Assembly (NCBI GenBank): GCA_019232665.1
Contig: JAFANN010000068.1
Span: 1-32,952 of the forward strand
Direction of reading: 5' to 3'
DNA from: Caulobacteraceae bacterium
GTDB taxonomy: Bacteria; Pseudomonadota; Alphaproteobacteria; Caulobacterales; Caulobacteraceae
DNA length: 32,952 nt
Shown here: positions 7,411-15,359 of the stretch, in pieces
How the letters are laid out: each line of letters starts with the position of its first letter
Numbering within the stretch: the stretch's first letter is position 1
The notes under the pieces: generated by a model
Databases searched by the model: none
What the model saw: only the letters and a program-made list of their open reading frames with translations
What the model was told of the DNA's origin: nothing
Position numbers and translations under genes: made by a program

Positions 7411-7435
7411 CAGGTTGCCCCTGCCTACGTCTTGG

Positions 7436-7533
7436 AGGTAGTTAACCCTTTCTCAGCAATCTTGCCTAAGCGAATCAGTCGCCTTGGCGCGAATCTGACT
7501 AAAGTTAATATTCAAATTTTAAAATAAATTCTC
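7436..7533 (-). promoter_or_regulatory. AT-rich upstream tract of the 86-aa gene
   Basis: This tract, especially 7490-7531, is the most AT-rich stretch in this part of an otherwise very GC-rich window. It lies directly upstream of the minus-strand gene starting at 7410 and just beyond the stop of the SDR gene. It most likely carries that gene's promoter, or an upstream element or nucleoid-protein site. I cannot fix a single -35/-10 pair with confidence. Confidence 0.35.
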
Positions 7534-7589
7534 CGCAACGACTTTCCGACGCATCCGCGCTTTGCGGGTTTCGTCAGGTCAGATCGCCT

Positions 7590-8306
7590 TCAGCGCACGA
7601 AACTGGCCCCGTTCACGTCCAGCACTGCGCCGGTCATGGAGGCCGGGGCGTCGAGCGCCAGATAGGTGGCGACGCTCGCCACCTCCTCGGGCTGCGCCAC
7701 TCGGCCCAGTGGAATGTCCGCCAGCAGTTTCTCCCCGCCGCGTGAGGCCACGTAGTCCTCCGCCATCCCCGTCATCACGAAGCCCGGGCAGACGGCGAAG
7801 GCCAGGATCCCCTCGCCTGCATAGCCGCGGGCGATCGACTTGGTCATGCCCACCATGCCCGCCTTTGACGCCGCGTAGTGCCAATGCGCCGGCGAATCCC
7901 CGCGATAGGCCGCGCGGCTGGCGACGTTCACGATCCGGCCGCCCGACTTCCGCGCGCGCCAGTGGAGAACGGCCCGCCGGCAGAGATCCGCGGAGGCCTG
8001 CAGGTTGATCTGCATCGTCCGCCCCCAGGCGCCCTGCCAGGCGTCGAGGGGAGATTCCGGCGCGATGGGCTCGAACACGCCGGCATTGTTGATCAGGACG
8101 TCGATCTGGCCGTCCAGCCGCTCGAGCGCGCGATCCCACAGGGCGTCGGCCGCGCCGGAGTCCTCGAGGTCCGCTCCGATTACATCCGGACCATCGTGGC
8201 GCGCATGACCAACGACCTGCGCCCCGCGGGCGCTCAGCGAGTCGAAGACCGCGCGACCGATGCCGCGGGACGAACCGGTGACAAGGATGTGCGGAGGCGA
8301 GGACAT
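7590..8306 (-). CDS. SDR-family NAD(P)-dependent oxidoreductase (238 aa)
   Basis: Classical short-chain dehydrogenase/reductase with a Rossmann fold. The nucleotide loop TGSSRGIG is at residues about 10-17, NNAG at about 74-77, the catalytic serine lies in NVASRAAYRG, the catalytic Tyr-Lys pair in HYAASKAG, and CPGFVMTGMA follows. The C-terminal part ASMTGAVLDVNGASFVR matches the usual substrate-loop and dimer end, with the common final glycine region replaced by ASFVR. It is closest in style to FabG/3-oxoacyl-ACP reductases, but substrate cannot be assigned. The ATG at 8306 has a consensus AGGAGG. It is divergent from the phosphoribosyltransferase-esterase gene (137-bp gap). Confidence 0.92.
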   Translation of the reverse strand: MSSPPHILVTGSSRGIGRAVFDSLSARGAQVVGHARHDGPDVIGADLEDSGAADALWDRALERLDGQIDVLINNAGVFEPIAPESPLDAWQGAWGRTMQINLQASADLCRRAVLHWRARKSGGRIVNVASRAAYRGDSPAHWHYAASKAGMVGMTKSIARGYAGEGILAFAVCPGFVMTGMAEDYVASRGGEKLLADIPLGRVAQPEEVASVATYLALDAPASMTGAVLDVNGASFVR

Positions 8307-8443
8307 GGACGCCTCCTATCGTCCTTGCGCCACGTCATCCAGCGCTCGCGGCCGATCCCCCAAAAGGCCTCGGGCGCCGGTGGGCCGGCCCGCGCGTTGC
8401 TTCCGATCAAGGCCCGCGTTCCCGCTTTGCAGGACAAGGCGCC

Positions 8444-10444
8444 ATGGTCGGATATTCGACGCTGTTTCGGGATCGCGCCGACGCCGGGCGGCGCCTCGCC
8501 CCCAAGGTCGCCGCCCTCGGCCTGATATCGCCTGTGGTCTACGCCCTGCCGCGCGGCGGGGCGCCGGTGGCCGCGGAAGTGGCCCGGGCGCTCGACGCGC
8601 CCCTCGACCTGCTTCTGGCGCGGAAGATCGGCGCTCCCGGGGCGCCGGAACTTGCCCTCGGAGCCGTGGTCGACGGAGATTCGCCCCAGCTCATCGTCAA
8701 CGACGACATCCGTGAGATCACCGGAGCCAGCCCCGAGTTCCTGGAGGCCGCGCGCCAGCGAGAGTTGCAGGAGATCCGCCGGCGTCGAACCGAATGGCTT
8801 GGCGGGCGCGCGCCAGTGAGCCCGCGCGGTCGCGCGGCGGTGGTTGTGGACGACGGTCTGGCGACCGGCGCGACGGCCAAGGCCGCTCTTCGGGCGCTGC
8901 GCTCCCAGGGAGCGGCCCGAACCGTTCTGGCGACGCCTGTTGCGCCCGTCGAGACACTGGCCGCCATGCGCGCCGAAGCCGACGACGTGGTGTGCCTGGC
9001 GCCCGTGGAGCGGTTCCGGGGCGTGGGAGCGTTCTACGACGACTTCCACCAGCTCACCGACGAGGAGACGCTCAGCTGTCTGCGCGCCGCTTCGTCGACA
9101 GCGGAGGCTAAGTCCTCCCGGTGGGGGCAAGCGACACCGTCGAAGACGGGAATGGTAGAACGGATGGAAGTCGCGGCCGAACACCTCCCCGAAATCGACG
9201 ATCCCGCGTTCGCCGCCGCTTTTGACCGTTACGCAGACCGACGCATCATCCTCCTGGGCGAAGCGACCCACGGGACCAGCGAGTTCTACCGAGCTCGCGC
9301 GGCCATCACCGAGCGCCTGATCACGCAGCACGGATTCCGCGTCGTGGCGGTCGAGGCGGATTGGCCGGACGCCGCGGCGATCGACCGACATGTCCGGCTC
9401 AAGCCGCACCGACAGATGGAGACGAAGCCGTTCAGCCGGTTCCCCACCTGGATGTGGCGCAACGCGGAGGTGGACCCGTTCATCAGCCGGCTCAGGACCC
9501 GCAACGCCGGCGTTCCCAGCGAGGGCCGCGCGGCGTTCTACGGCCTCGACCTCTACAACATGCGCGGCGCCATGGCCGCCGTGCTCGAGTACCTCGACAA
9601 GGCGGATCCGGAAGCCGCCGCTCAGGCGCGCGAGCGCTACGCCTGCCTCTCGCCATGGGCGGCCGAACCGGCGGCGTACGGGATGGACGCCCTGCGACGG
9701 GGAATCGCCCTGTGCGAACACGGTGTCGCGGCCACGCTGCGGGAAATGGCTTCGCGCGGGCTCGAGCACGCAGGTCATGACGGCGAACTGCTGTTCGACG
9801 CCACCGAGAACGCCCGGCTCGTCGCCGACGCGGAACGCTACTACCGCGCGATGTACTTCGGTTCGCGCGAGTCCTGGAATTTGCGCGACCGGCACATGTT
9901 CGAGACCCTGCAGCGGATCCTGCAGGCCCGTGGACCCGCGTCGCGCGCGGTGGTGTGGGCGCACAACTCCCACATCGGCGACGCCCGCTTCACCGACATG
10001 GGCGCAGAGCGCGGCGAGTTGAACCTGGGCCAGCTATGCCGCGAGGCCTATGGCGACCAGGCCGCCCTGATCGGATTTGCCGGCGACTCCGGTACGGTCT
10101 TCGCCGCCGACGAGTGGGACGAGCCGGGACGGGTGATGAACCTGACGCCCGCGCGGGCGGATAGCTACGAGGCCCTTTGCCACGAGACTGGGATCGATCG
10201 CTTCCTCGTGGACCTGCGCCACGGCCAGAACGAAACCCTGCGGCGCGAGCTTCGCGAGCCGAAGCTCGAACGTTTCATCGGCGTGATCTATCGGCCGGCG
10301 ACCGAGCTGCTCAGCCACTATGGGCGTTGCTCGCTCCCCGACCAGTTCGACGGATTCGTCTGGTTCGACCGCACCTTAGCCATAGCGCCACTGACGACTT
10401 CGGTGCGGCCAGGAGAGGAAGAGACCTACCCGTTCGGCCTCTAA
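8444..10444 (+). CDS. Phosphoribosyltransferase-erythromycin esterase fusion protein (666 aa)
   Basis: Two domains in one frame. Residues about 1-215 form a type I phosphoribosyltransferase: YALPRGGAPVAAEVARAL near 33-50, the LLLARKIGAPGAPELALGA segment, and the PRPP loop VVVDDGLATGATA at 133-145. A linker of about 25 residues follows. Residues about 245-660 are an erythromycin esterase-family domain: LLGEATHGTSEFYRAR (E273, H276), VAVEADWPDA (E304), FYGLDLYN and WAHNSHIGD carry the conserved Glu/His set. M. tuberculosis Rv2030c, in the dormancy (DosR) regulon, has the same domain order to my knowledge. True macrolide hydrolysis is not implied, since most members have unknown substrates. It is divergent from the SDR gene. 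Frame and length are intact. Confidence 0.9.
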   Translation: MVGYSTLFRDRADAGRRLAPKVAALGLISPVVYALPRGGAPVAAEVARALDAPLDLLLARKIGAPGAPELALGAVVDGDSPQLIVNDDIREITGASPEFLEAARQRELQEIRRRRTEWLGGRAPVSPRGRAAVVVDDGLATGATAKAALRALRSQGAARTVLATPVAPVETLAAMRAEADDVVCLAPVERFRGVGAFYDDFHQLTDEETLSCLRAASSTAEAKSSRWGQATPSKTGMVERMEVAAEHLPEIDDPAFAAAFDRYADRRIILLGEATHGTSEFYRARAAITERLITQHGFRVVAVEADWPDAAAIDRHVRLKPHRQMETKPFSRFPTWMWRNAEVDPFISRLRTRNAGVPSEGRAAFYGLDLYNMRGAMAAVLEYLDKADPEAAAQARERYACLSPWAAEPAAYGMDALRRGIALCEHGVAATLREMASRGLEHAGHDGELLFDATENARLVADAERYYRAMYFGSRESWNLRDRHMFETLQRILQARGPASRAVVWAHNSHIGDARFTDMGAERGELNLGQLCREAYGDQAALIGFAGDSGTVFAADEWDEPGRVMNLTPARADSYEALCHETGIDRFLVDLRHGQNETLRRELREPKLERFIGVIYRPATELLSHYGRCSLPDQFDGFVWFDRTLAIAPLTTSVRPGEEETYPFGL

Positions 10445-10576
10445 GGCGAAGCTGGCTGCGGCTCGCGCGCGCACCTGTCATTAATCCGTCATCGGATCAA
10501 AACGCTGTGATATTTGCTGGAACGAGCGCCGACTCATGGCACTTATAATGCAACTGGGGGACTGACAGGCGTGGAG

Positions 10577-11044
10577 ATGCGGGCATCAAGACGCATCGGT
10601 GGGGAAGGGAGTTGCGCGACGGGGGTGCAGTACGCGGCCTTGCCGTATCGCATGAAAGATCGGGTGGAGGTGCTGCTGCTCACCTCCCGCGAGACTGGAA
10701 GGTGGGTCCTGCCGAAGGGCTGGCCCATGGCCGGGAAATCGCCCCGCGCAGCCGCCAAGCGCGAGGCGCTCGAGGAGGCGGGGATCGTCGGCCGGATATG
10801 CAAGCGGCCAATCGGCGAATTCCACTATGACAAGCGCCTGTCCGACGGCGGCCTCGTGACCTGCAAGGTGGTCGTCTATCCCCTGGCGGTGGAACGGCAG
10901 CGCAAGCGGTGGCCCGAACAGGCCCAGCGGACGACCGGCTGGTTTACGCCGGATGAGGCCGCCCGGGCCGTCGTCGAGCCGGAATTGGCCATGCTACTCC
11001 ATGAGTTCGCACCACCGGCCAAGGACAAGCCCGCCAAGCGATGA
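10577..11044 (+). CDS. Nudix hydrolase (155 aa)
   Basis: Nudix-fold pyrophosphohydrolase. The box runs about residues 48-71: GWPMAGKSPRAAAKREALEEAG. The REALEEAG half with the metal-binding glutamates is intact, while the first Glu of the GX5EX7REUXEEXGU signature is Lys (K54), as in many alphaproteobacterial relatives with WVLPKGWP. That lineage resembles diphosphoinositol-polyphosphate or dinucleoside-polyphosphate hydrolases, but substrate is unknown. The start is set at the ATG at 10577; the frame stays open upstream to a TTG at 10514, but that would add a segment with no family similarity. The basic Lys/Arg/Pro tail is short. Confidence 0.87.
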   Translation: MRASRRIGGEGSCATGVQYAALPYRMKDRVEVLLLTSRETGRWVLPKGWPMAGKSPRAAAKREALEEAGIVGRICKRPIGEFHYDKRLSDGGLVTCKVVVYPLAVERQRKRWPEQAQRTTGWFTPDEAARAVVEPELAMLLHEFAPPAKDKPAKR

Positions 11045-11060
11045 GCTGACGGTGGACGGC

Positions 11061-11264
11061 TCAGGTGATCCGCTTGGGCGAGATCGGATCGCTGGCGGGG
11101 AAGGTTTCCTGCACCGCCTCGTCGATCAACTTCTCCTGCCGCTCGGACAGGTCTTCGCCAGGCTTCAAATCTCCCGGGGCGCACTCGGCTGCGCGATCCG
11201 CATGCGACTGCGGCGAGCTTGCGCGATCGTCCGTCGCCTTGTCCTGGTCCCGCTTGCTGCTCAT
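11061..11264 (-). CDS. Small FPASDP-motif protein (67 aa)
   Basis: Very hydrophilic, probably partly disordered small protein. The C-terminal half reads QEKLIDEAVQETFPASDPIS; the motif with FPASDP is a recurring signature in short alphaproteobacterial proteins of unknown function. The ATG at 11264 has GAAGGGA upstream. The frame runs on open upstream as a long GC-rich open frame, but only this end has real composition. It lies 65 bases downstream of the ilvE stop on the same strand and may be co-transcribed with it. It is convergent with the Nudix gene (16-bp gap). It contains a single cysteine. Confidence 0.75.
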   Translation of the reverse strand: MSSKRDQDKATDDRASSPQSHADRAAECAPGDLKPGEDLSERQEKLIDEAVQETFPASDPISPKRIT

Positions 11265-11329
11265 CGGGGAATTCCCTTCACCTCCGCGGAGGCGCGCGAG
11301 GGCGGGTTCCACCCTCGCGCTGGCCCTGC

Positions 11330-12217
11330 TCAAGCCGTCTGTCGCTGGCGGCGCACCAGTCCCGCGTAGTCGTCCATCAGCGACAGCGAGATGTTGCCGG
11401 GCGTGAAGCGGTGTTCGCCCACCTGCGCCACGGGAGTCACCTCCGCCGCCGTTCCGACAATGAAGCACTCTGAGAAGGTTGCCAGTTCCTCGGGACGAAT
11501 ATGGCGCTCCTGGATCTCGAAACCGCGCCCACGCGCAATCTCCATCACGGAACGACGTGTGATCCCGTCCAGGAAGCAGTCGGGAGTGGGCGTGTGCAGG
11601 ACGCCGTCGCGCACGAAAAAGACGTTGGCCCCGGTCGCCTCGGCGACGTAGCCGCGCCAGTCGAGCATGAGAGCGTCGGCGAAGCCTTCTCGTTCGGCGG
11701 CGTGCTTGGAGATCGTGCAGATCATGTACAGCCCCGCGGCCTTCGACGCCGTCGGGGCGGTCTCCGGCGAAGGACGACGGTATTTGGCCCAGGTCAGACG
11801 GACGCCCTTGGCCTTCTGTTGCGGATCGAAATAGCTCGGCCATTCCCAGACGGCGATCGCGACGTGGATCTTGGAATCGTGGGCCGCCACGCCCATTACC
11901 TCGGAGCCGCGCCAGGCGATCGGCCGGATGTAGCAATCCTCCAGGCCGTTGCGCTCGCAGGTCTGCTTGCACGCCTGATCGATCTCTGCGAGCGTGTAGG
12001 GGATCTCGAAGTCCAGGATCTCGGCGGACTGGAACAGCCGGCGGGTATGTTCGCCCAAGCGATAGATCTCCCCAGCGTACATCCGCTCGCCCTCGAATAC
12101 GGCCGAAGCGTAGTGCAGACCATGCGTGAGGACATGGATCTTGGCCTCGCGCCACGGGACGAAGCGCCCGTCGAACCAGATCCAGCCATCTCGATCGTCG
12201 TAGGGAATTAGAGCCAT
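11330..12217 (-). CDS. ilvE: Branched-chain amino-acid aminotransferase (295 aa)
   Basis: Fold-type IV PLP transaminase that interconverts Leu/Ile/Val and their 2-keto acids with 2-oxoglutarate/glutamate. The sequence has the family N-terminus WIWFDGRFVPWREAKIHVLTHGLHY, FEGERMY (about 41-47), IRPIAWRG, the catalytic lysine K159 in TASKAAGLY, E193 in AEATGANVFFV, and the phosphate-binding GITRRSVMEIA. All catalytic residues are present and the length is normal for the 290-300 residue bacterial group. The ATG at 12217 is the natural start; divergent promoters for it and the response-regulator gene must share about 92 bp. D-amino-acid or ADCL lyase relatives are less likely given the RG/GANVF pattern. 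Confidence 0.93.
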   Translation of the reverse strand: MALIPYDDRDGWIWFDGRFVPWREAKIHVLTHGLHYASAVFEGERMYAGEIYRLGEHTRRLFQSAEILDFEIPYTLAEIDQACKQTCERNGLEDCYIRPIAWRGSEVMGVAAHDSKIHVAIAVWEWPSYFDPQQKAKGVRLTWAKYRRPSPETAPTASKAAGLYMICTISKHAAEREGFADALMLDWRGYVAEATGANVFFVRDGVLHTPTPDCFLDGITRRSVMEIARGRGFEIQERHIRPEELATFSECFIVGTAAEVTPVAQVGEHRFTPGNISLSLMDDYAGLVRRQRQTA

Positions 12218-12309
12218 TGCGGAATAAGCCTCTGGCGGGGTCCTTGGGCGAGCCGCCCTTCACAGAAAGACGAGCCTTAGACGCCCAGGGTTCCAGTCCG
12301 TCAAACGAA

Positions 12310-13011
12310 ATGGCCCGCGCTCCGAGCGGCGAGCCGCGACACCTGCTGGTGGTCGACGACGATGACCGTCTGCGCGACCTGCTCAAGGAATTCCTGTCGG
12401 ACCGTGGCTTTCGGGTCAGCACCGCGCGCGATGCGGCCGCCGCCCGACGACTGATCGAGGCGCTCCGCTTCGACCTGCTCGTCCTGGACGTGATGATGCC
12501 CGGAGAGGACGGCCTTTCCCTCACGCGCTGGCTTCGCGGTCGCGCCGGGGCGGCGGGGACCGCGCCCGTTCTCATCCTCACCGCACGGGGTGATCCTGAG
12601 GCCCGCATCGAGGGCCTGCGTCACGGCGCCGACGATTACCTGGCCAAGCCGTTCGAGCCCGAGGAGCTCGTGCTTCGGATCGGAGCGATCCTGCGGCGGT
12701 CAGCGCCGGCGTCGGTGGACGGGCCGGTGCGTCTGGGACGCTGTCTCTTCGACGTGACTCGGGGCGAACTGACCGCCGATGGCGAGGCCATCCGGCTCAC
12801 CGAAAGCGAGACCAATCTGCTGCGCGCGCTAGCCCGTTCCGCCCATGGAGCCGTGGACCGTTTCGAGCTAGCCGGCGGATCGGGCGATCCTAGCGGCCGG
12901 GCGATCGACATCCAGGTCACGCGCCTCAGGCGCAAAATCGAGGCCGATCCGGCCAATCCGCGGTACCTGCGTACGGTGCGCGGCCGCGGCTATATGCTCA
13001 CCCCCGACTGA
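12310..13011 (+). CDS. OmpR-family response regulator (233 aa)
   Basis: Two-component response regulator. The receiver domain (about 11-125) has the acidic cluster DDDD at 16-19, phosphoacceptor D60 in LLVLDVMMPGEDG, T91 and K113 (YLAKPFEPEEL). The winged-helix output domain (about 145-230) has RLTESETNLLRALA, DIQVTRLRRKIE and the YLRTVRGRGYML wing typical of OmpR/PhoB. The start is ATG 12310; an upstream TTG (12217) in frame is rejected because the extension is low-complexity and reaches the ilvE promoter. Its stop overlaps the histidine kinase start by one base. The kinase-regulator pair next to ilvE is a recurrent alphaproteobacterial arrangement (compare PetR/OmpR-like loci), where a MarR gene is often also present but is absent here. 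Confidence 0.92.
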   Translation: MARAPSGEPRHLLVVDDDDRLRDLLKEFLSDRGFRVSTARDAAAARRLIEALRFDLLVLDVMMPGEDGLSLTRWLRGRAGAAGTAPVLILTARGDPEARIEGLRHGADDYLAKPFEPEELVLRIGAILRRSAPASVDGPVRLGRCLFDVTRGELTADGEAIRLTESETNLLRALARSAHGAVDRFELAGGSGDPSGRAIDIQVTRLRRKIEADPANPRYLRTVRGRGYMLTPD

Positions 13012-14357
13012 TGCGGCTTCCAAAGCCCTGGCCCAGGTTCCTGTGGCGGCGAGTCAAGCGCCTGACGCCAACCTCCCTGTTCGGCCGAAGCCTGCTGATC
13101 ATCGTCCTGCCGGTGGCTCTGATGCAGATCGTCGTCACCTGGATCTTCTTCGACGCCCATTGGCAGACGGTGAACAGCCATCTCGCCGAGGGCCTCGCCG
13201 GCGACGTCGCCTACGTCCTGCAGAGCTACGAAGAGGACCCCTCTCCCGCCAACTTCGCCAAGATCGTCCGGCGGGCGCAGGAGAACCTGGACCTGTCGAT
13301 CCAGTTCGAACCCGAGGCGATCCTGCCGCACGGAAAGCGCCCGAGCCTCTTCATCACCGTCGACCGCTCGTTGCAGCGGGCGCTGGCCGAACGGGTCGAC
13401 GAGCCCTTCTGGTTCGATACTGGCCGCTATCCCGCCTATGTCGATGTCCGCGTGAAAGTGCCGGGCGGCGTGCTGCGGATGATCGCGCCCAAGGACCGCG
13501 TCTTCGCCACGCGCGGCCAGATCTTCGTGCTCTGGCTCACCGTGGCCACCGTCCTGCTGACCGGCGTCTCCATCCTCTTCATCCGCAATCAGGTGCGGGC
13601 GATCGAGCGGCTCGCCGCCGCGGCGGACGCGTTTGGGCGGGGCGTGGACGTCGCCTTCCGGCCGCACGGCGCGCGCGAGGTGCGGCTCGCGGCGAGGGCC
13701 TTCCTCTCCATGAAGGCGCGCATCCAGCGGCACGTGGAGCAGCGGACCGTGCTGCTGGCCTCGGTCAGCCATGATTTGCGCACCCCGCTGACCCGGCTGA
13801 AGCTCCAGTTGGCCCTTGCGGGCAAAAACGCGCGCACCGAGGCGATGAAGACCGACGTCGCCGAGATGGAGCACATGATCGACGAGTACCTGGCCTTCGC
13901 CCGTGGCGAGGGACAGGAGGGCGTGGAGAGCGTCTGCCTGGCCGAACTGATCCGCTCGGTGGGCGACGACGCCGCGCGCGCAGGCGCTGAGGTGAACCTC
14001 AACGCGGACCCCGACCTGCGCGTGCTGGCGCGCCCTGGCGCGATCCGGCGCGCGCTTTCCAACCTCATCATGAATGCCGCCATGCACGGCGCGCAGGTGG
14101 AAGTGACGGCGCGGCCCCTGCCTAACGGGGGGGTGGAGATCCTCGTCGAGGACGATGGTCCAGGAATACCGCCGGAGCGTTTCGAGGAAGCGTTTACGCC
14201 CTTCTCGCGCCTGGACGAGGCGCGCAACCTGAACAACGCCAAGGGCGTTGGCCTTGGCCTCGCCATCGCCCGCGACGTCGCCCGCGGACACGGTGGCGAC
14301 ATCTTTCTCGGGCGCTCCCCGCTCGGCGGCCTGTGCGCTACCATGCGACTTCCATGA
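13011..14357 (+). CDS. EnvZ-like sensor histidine kinase (448 aa)
   Basis: Inner-membrane sensor kinase. TM1 is about residues 27-46 and TM2 about 171-191, flanking a periplasmic sensor region of about 125 residues. A HAMP-like linker (AIERLAAAADAFGRG) follows. The dimerisation/phosphoacceptor box VSHDLRTPLTRLKLQLAL contains H254. The ATPase domain has the N box NLIMNAAMHG, G1 EDDGPGIPP and G2 GVGLGLAIA. All catalytic elements are intact. It is translated from an ATG sharing one base with the regulator's stop, so this is a coupled two-component pair. The osmolarity-sensing EnvZ role is a family parallel, not shown by the sequence. Confidence 0.92.
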   Translation: MRLPKPWPRFLWRRVKRLTPTSLFGRSLLIIVLPVALMQIVVTWIFFDAHWQTVNSHLAEGLAGDVAYVLQSYEEDPSPANFAKIVRRAQENLDLSIQFEPEAILPHGKRPSLFITVDRSLQRALAERVDEPFWFDTGRYPAYVDVRVKVPGGVLRMIAPKDRVFATRGQIFVLWLTVATVLLTGVSILFIRNQVRAIERLAAAADAFGRGVDVAFRPHGAREVRLAARAFLSMKARIQRHVEQRTVLLASVSHDLRTPLTRLKLQLALAGKNARTEAMKTDVAEMEHMIDEYLAFARGEGQEGVESVCLAELIRSVGDDAARAGAEVNLNADPDLRVLARPGAIRRALSNLIMNAAMHGAQVEVTARPLPNGGVEILVEDDGPGIPPERFEEAFTPFSRLDEARNLNNAKGVGLGLAIARDVARGHGGDIFLGRSPLGGLCATMRLP

Positions 14358-14367
14358 GGACGACCCC

Positions 14368-14865
14368 ATGATCCTGCGTGCGGGCCGACCCAGCGACGCC
14401 GAATCTGTCCTTGCGGTCGTCGAAGCCGCATTCGGCGCGCGCGCCGAGGCGGAGCTCGTCGCAGGCCTCATCACCGCAGGGGACGACGAGATCTCCCTTG
14501 TCGCGCAGTCGGAGGGTCGAGTGGTCGGTCACGTGCTCCTCTCGCGGATGCGGGCGCCGTTCCGCTCGCTCGCCCTCGCTCCGGTATCGGTCGCACCCGC
14601 GCATCAGGGGCGCGGCGTCGGCTCCGCCCTCGTGCGCGAGGCCATCGACCGCGCCCGCAAGGCTGGGTGGTTGGCGATCTTCGTCCTCGGCGCGCCGGCC
14701 TATTACACGCGTTTCGGCTTCGACCTCGCCCTCGCGGGCGGGTTCACCTCACCCTACGCCGGCCCCCACTTCATGGCCCTGGCCCTGCAGGGGCCATTGC
14801 CCCAACTCATTGGCGACCTCCGCCACGCCCCAGCGTTCGCTACGCTGGACGAAGCGCACGGCTAG
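14368..14865 (+). CDS. GNAT-family N-acetyltransferase, YhbS-like (165 aa)
   Basis: Acetyl-CoA-dependent acyltransferase of the GNAT fold. The N-terminus ILRAGRPSDAESVLAVVEAAF starts the domain; LALAPVSVAPAHQGRGVGSALVREAI (about 70-95) holds the acetyl-CoA pyrophosphate loop (Q/RGRGVG). FVLGAPAYYTRFGFDLA is the hallmark of the COG3153/YhbS subgroup. The start chosen is the ATG at 14368, ten bases after the histidine kinase stop; an upstream in-frame extension would overlap that gene. The substrate is unknown. It may be the third gene of the two-component operon. Confidence 0.87.
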   Translation: MILRAGRPSDAESVLAVVEAAFGARAEAELVAGLITAGDDEISLVAQSEGRVVGHVLLSRMRAPFRSLALAPVSVAPAHQGRGVGSALVREAIDRARKAGWLAIFVLGAPAYYTRFGFDLALAGGFTSPYAGPHFMALALQGPLPQLIGDLRHAPAFATLDEAHG

Positions 14866-14885
14866 GCCGGCCCGGAGCGCCCGGC

Positions 14886-15359
14886 TCAACCCTCCCGCGG
14901 TTCCACCATCACTTCGGTCGTCACCGAGTTGGCGATGAAGCATAGCTCGTGCGCGCGGTGGTGCAGGTTGGCGAGCTCCTCGGCGGTCGGCGTCTTGTCG
15001 CCGGCGAACACGATCCTCGGGCCTAGGACGACGCGGGTCATCGCCAGGCGGCCGCGCCCCACGCGCGCCAGAGTGCCGACAGCGTCATCCTCGTAGGACG
15101 CCACGGCGAAGCCAGCCTGCTTCGCCAGGTCCAGGAACCAGAGCATGTGGCAGGCGGACAGGGCGGCGGTGAACGCAGCTTCTGGATCGACGGCGGCGGT
15201 GCGCGACCAGGGCGCGGGCACGATCAAAGGCGAGGGCGTTCCAGGAACCTCCAGACCGTCCTCAAATCCCAGCGTGTGGGCGCGGCTGTATCGGCCCGCA
15301 ACAAAGGCCTTCGCGTCCTCCGCGAGGCGCCAGACCACCCGTGCGCGGTGCTCGCTCAC
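14886..15359 (-). CDS. OsmC-family peroxiredoxin-like protein (157 aa)
   Basis: OsmC/Ohr-fold protein that reduces organic hydroperoxides or related electrophiles by two cysteines. C70 sits in ALSACHMLWFL and C140 in HELCFIANSV, the conserved reactive pair. The N-terminal strand region (RARVVW, AGRYSRAHTLGF) and the acidic Glu/Asp loop around VDPEAAFTAA are normal. The start is GTG at 15359, whose GTGA overlaps the stop of the acyl-CoA dehydrogenase, so it is translationally coupled. It is third in the MerR-dehydrogenase-OsmC operon; co-location suggests detoxification of a by-product of the dehydrogenase pathway (inference). Confidence 0.88.
   Translation of the reverse strand: MSEHRARVVWRLAEDAKAFVAGRYSRAHTLGFEDGLEVPGTPSPLIVPAPWSRTAAVDPEAAFTAALSACHMLWFLDLAKQAGFAVASYEDDAVGTLARVGRGRLAMTRVVLGPRIVFAGDKTPTAEELANLHHRAHELCFIANSVTTEVMVEPREG

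Noticed and set aside
8234-9973. Long minus-strand open frame antisense to the phosphoribosyltransferase-esterase gene
   Set aside because: Composition is typical of antisense shadow reading, and the plus frame shows complete family motifs over its whole length.
11061-12608. 515-residue minus frame running through ilvE
   Set aside because: Only its last 67 residues look real (the FPASDP protein); the rest is an out-of-frame reading of ilvE and the response-regulator gene.
12990-14474. Long minus-strand frame antisense to the histidine kinase
   Set aside because: No domain, and the plus strand has all kinase boxes in register.
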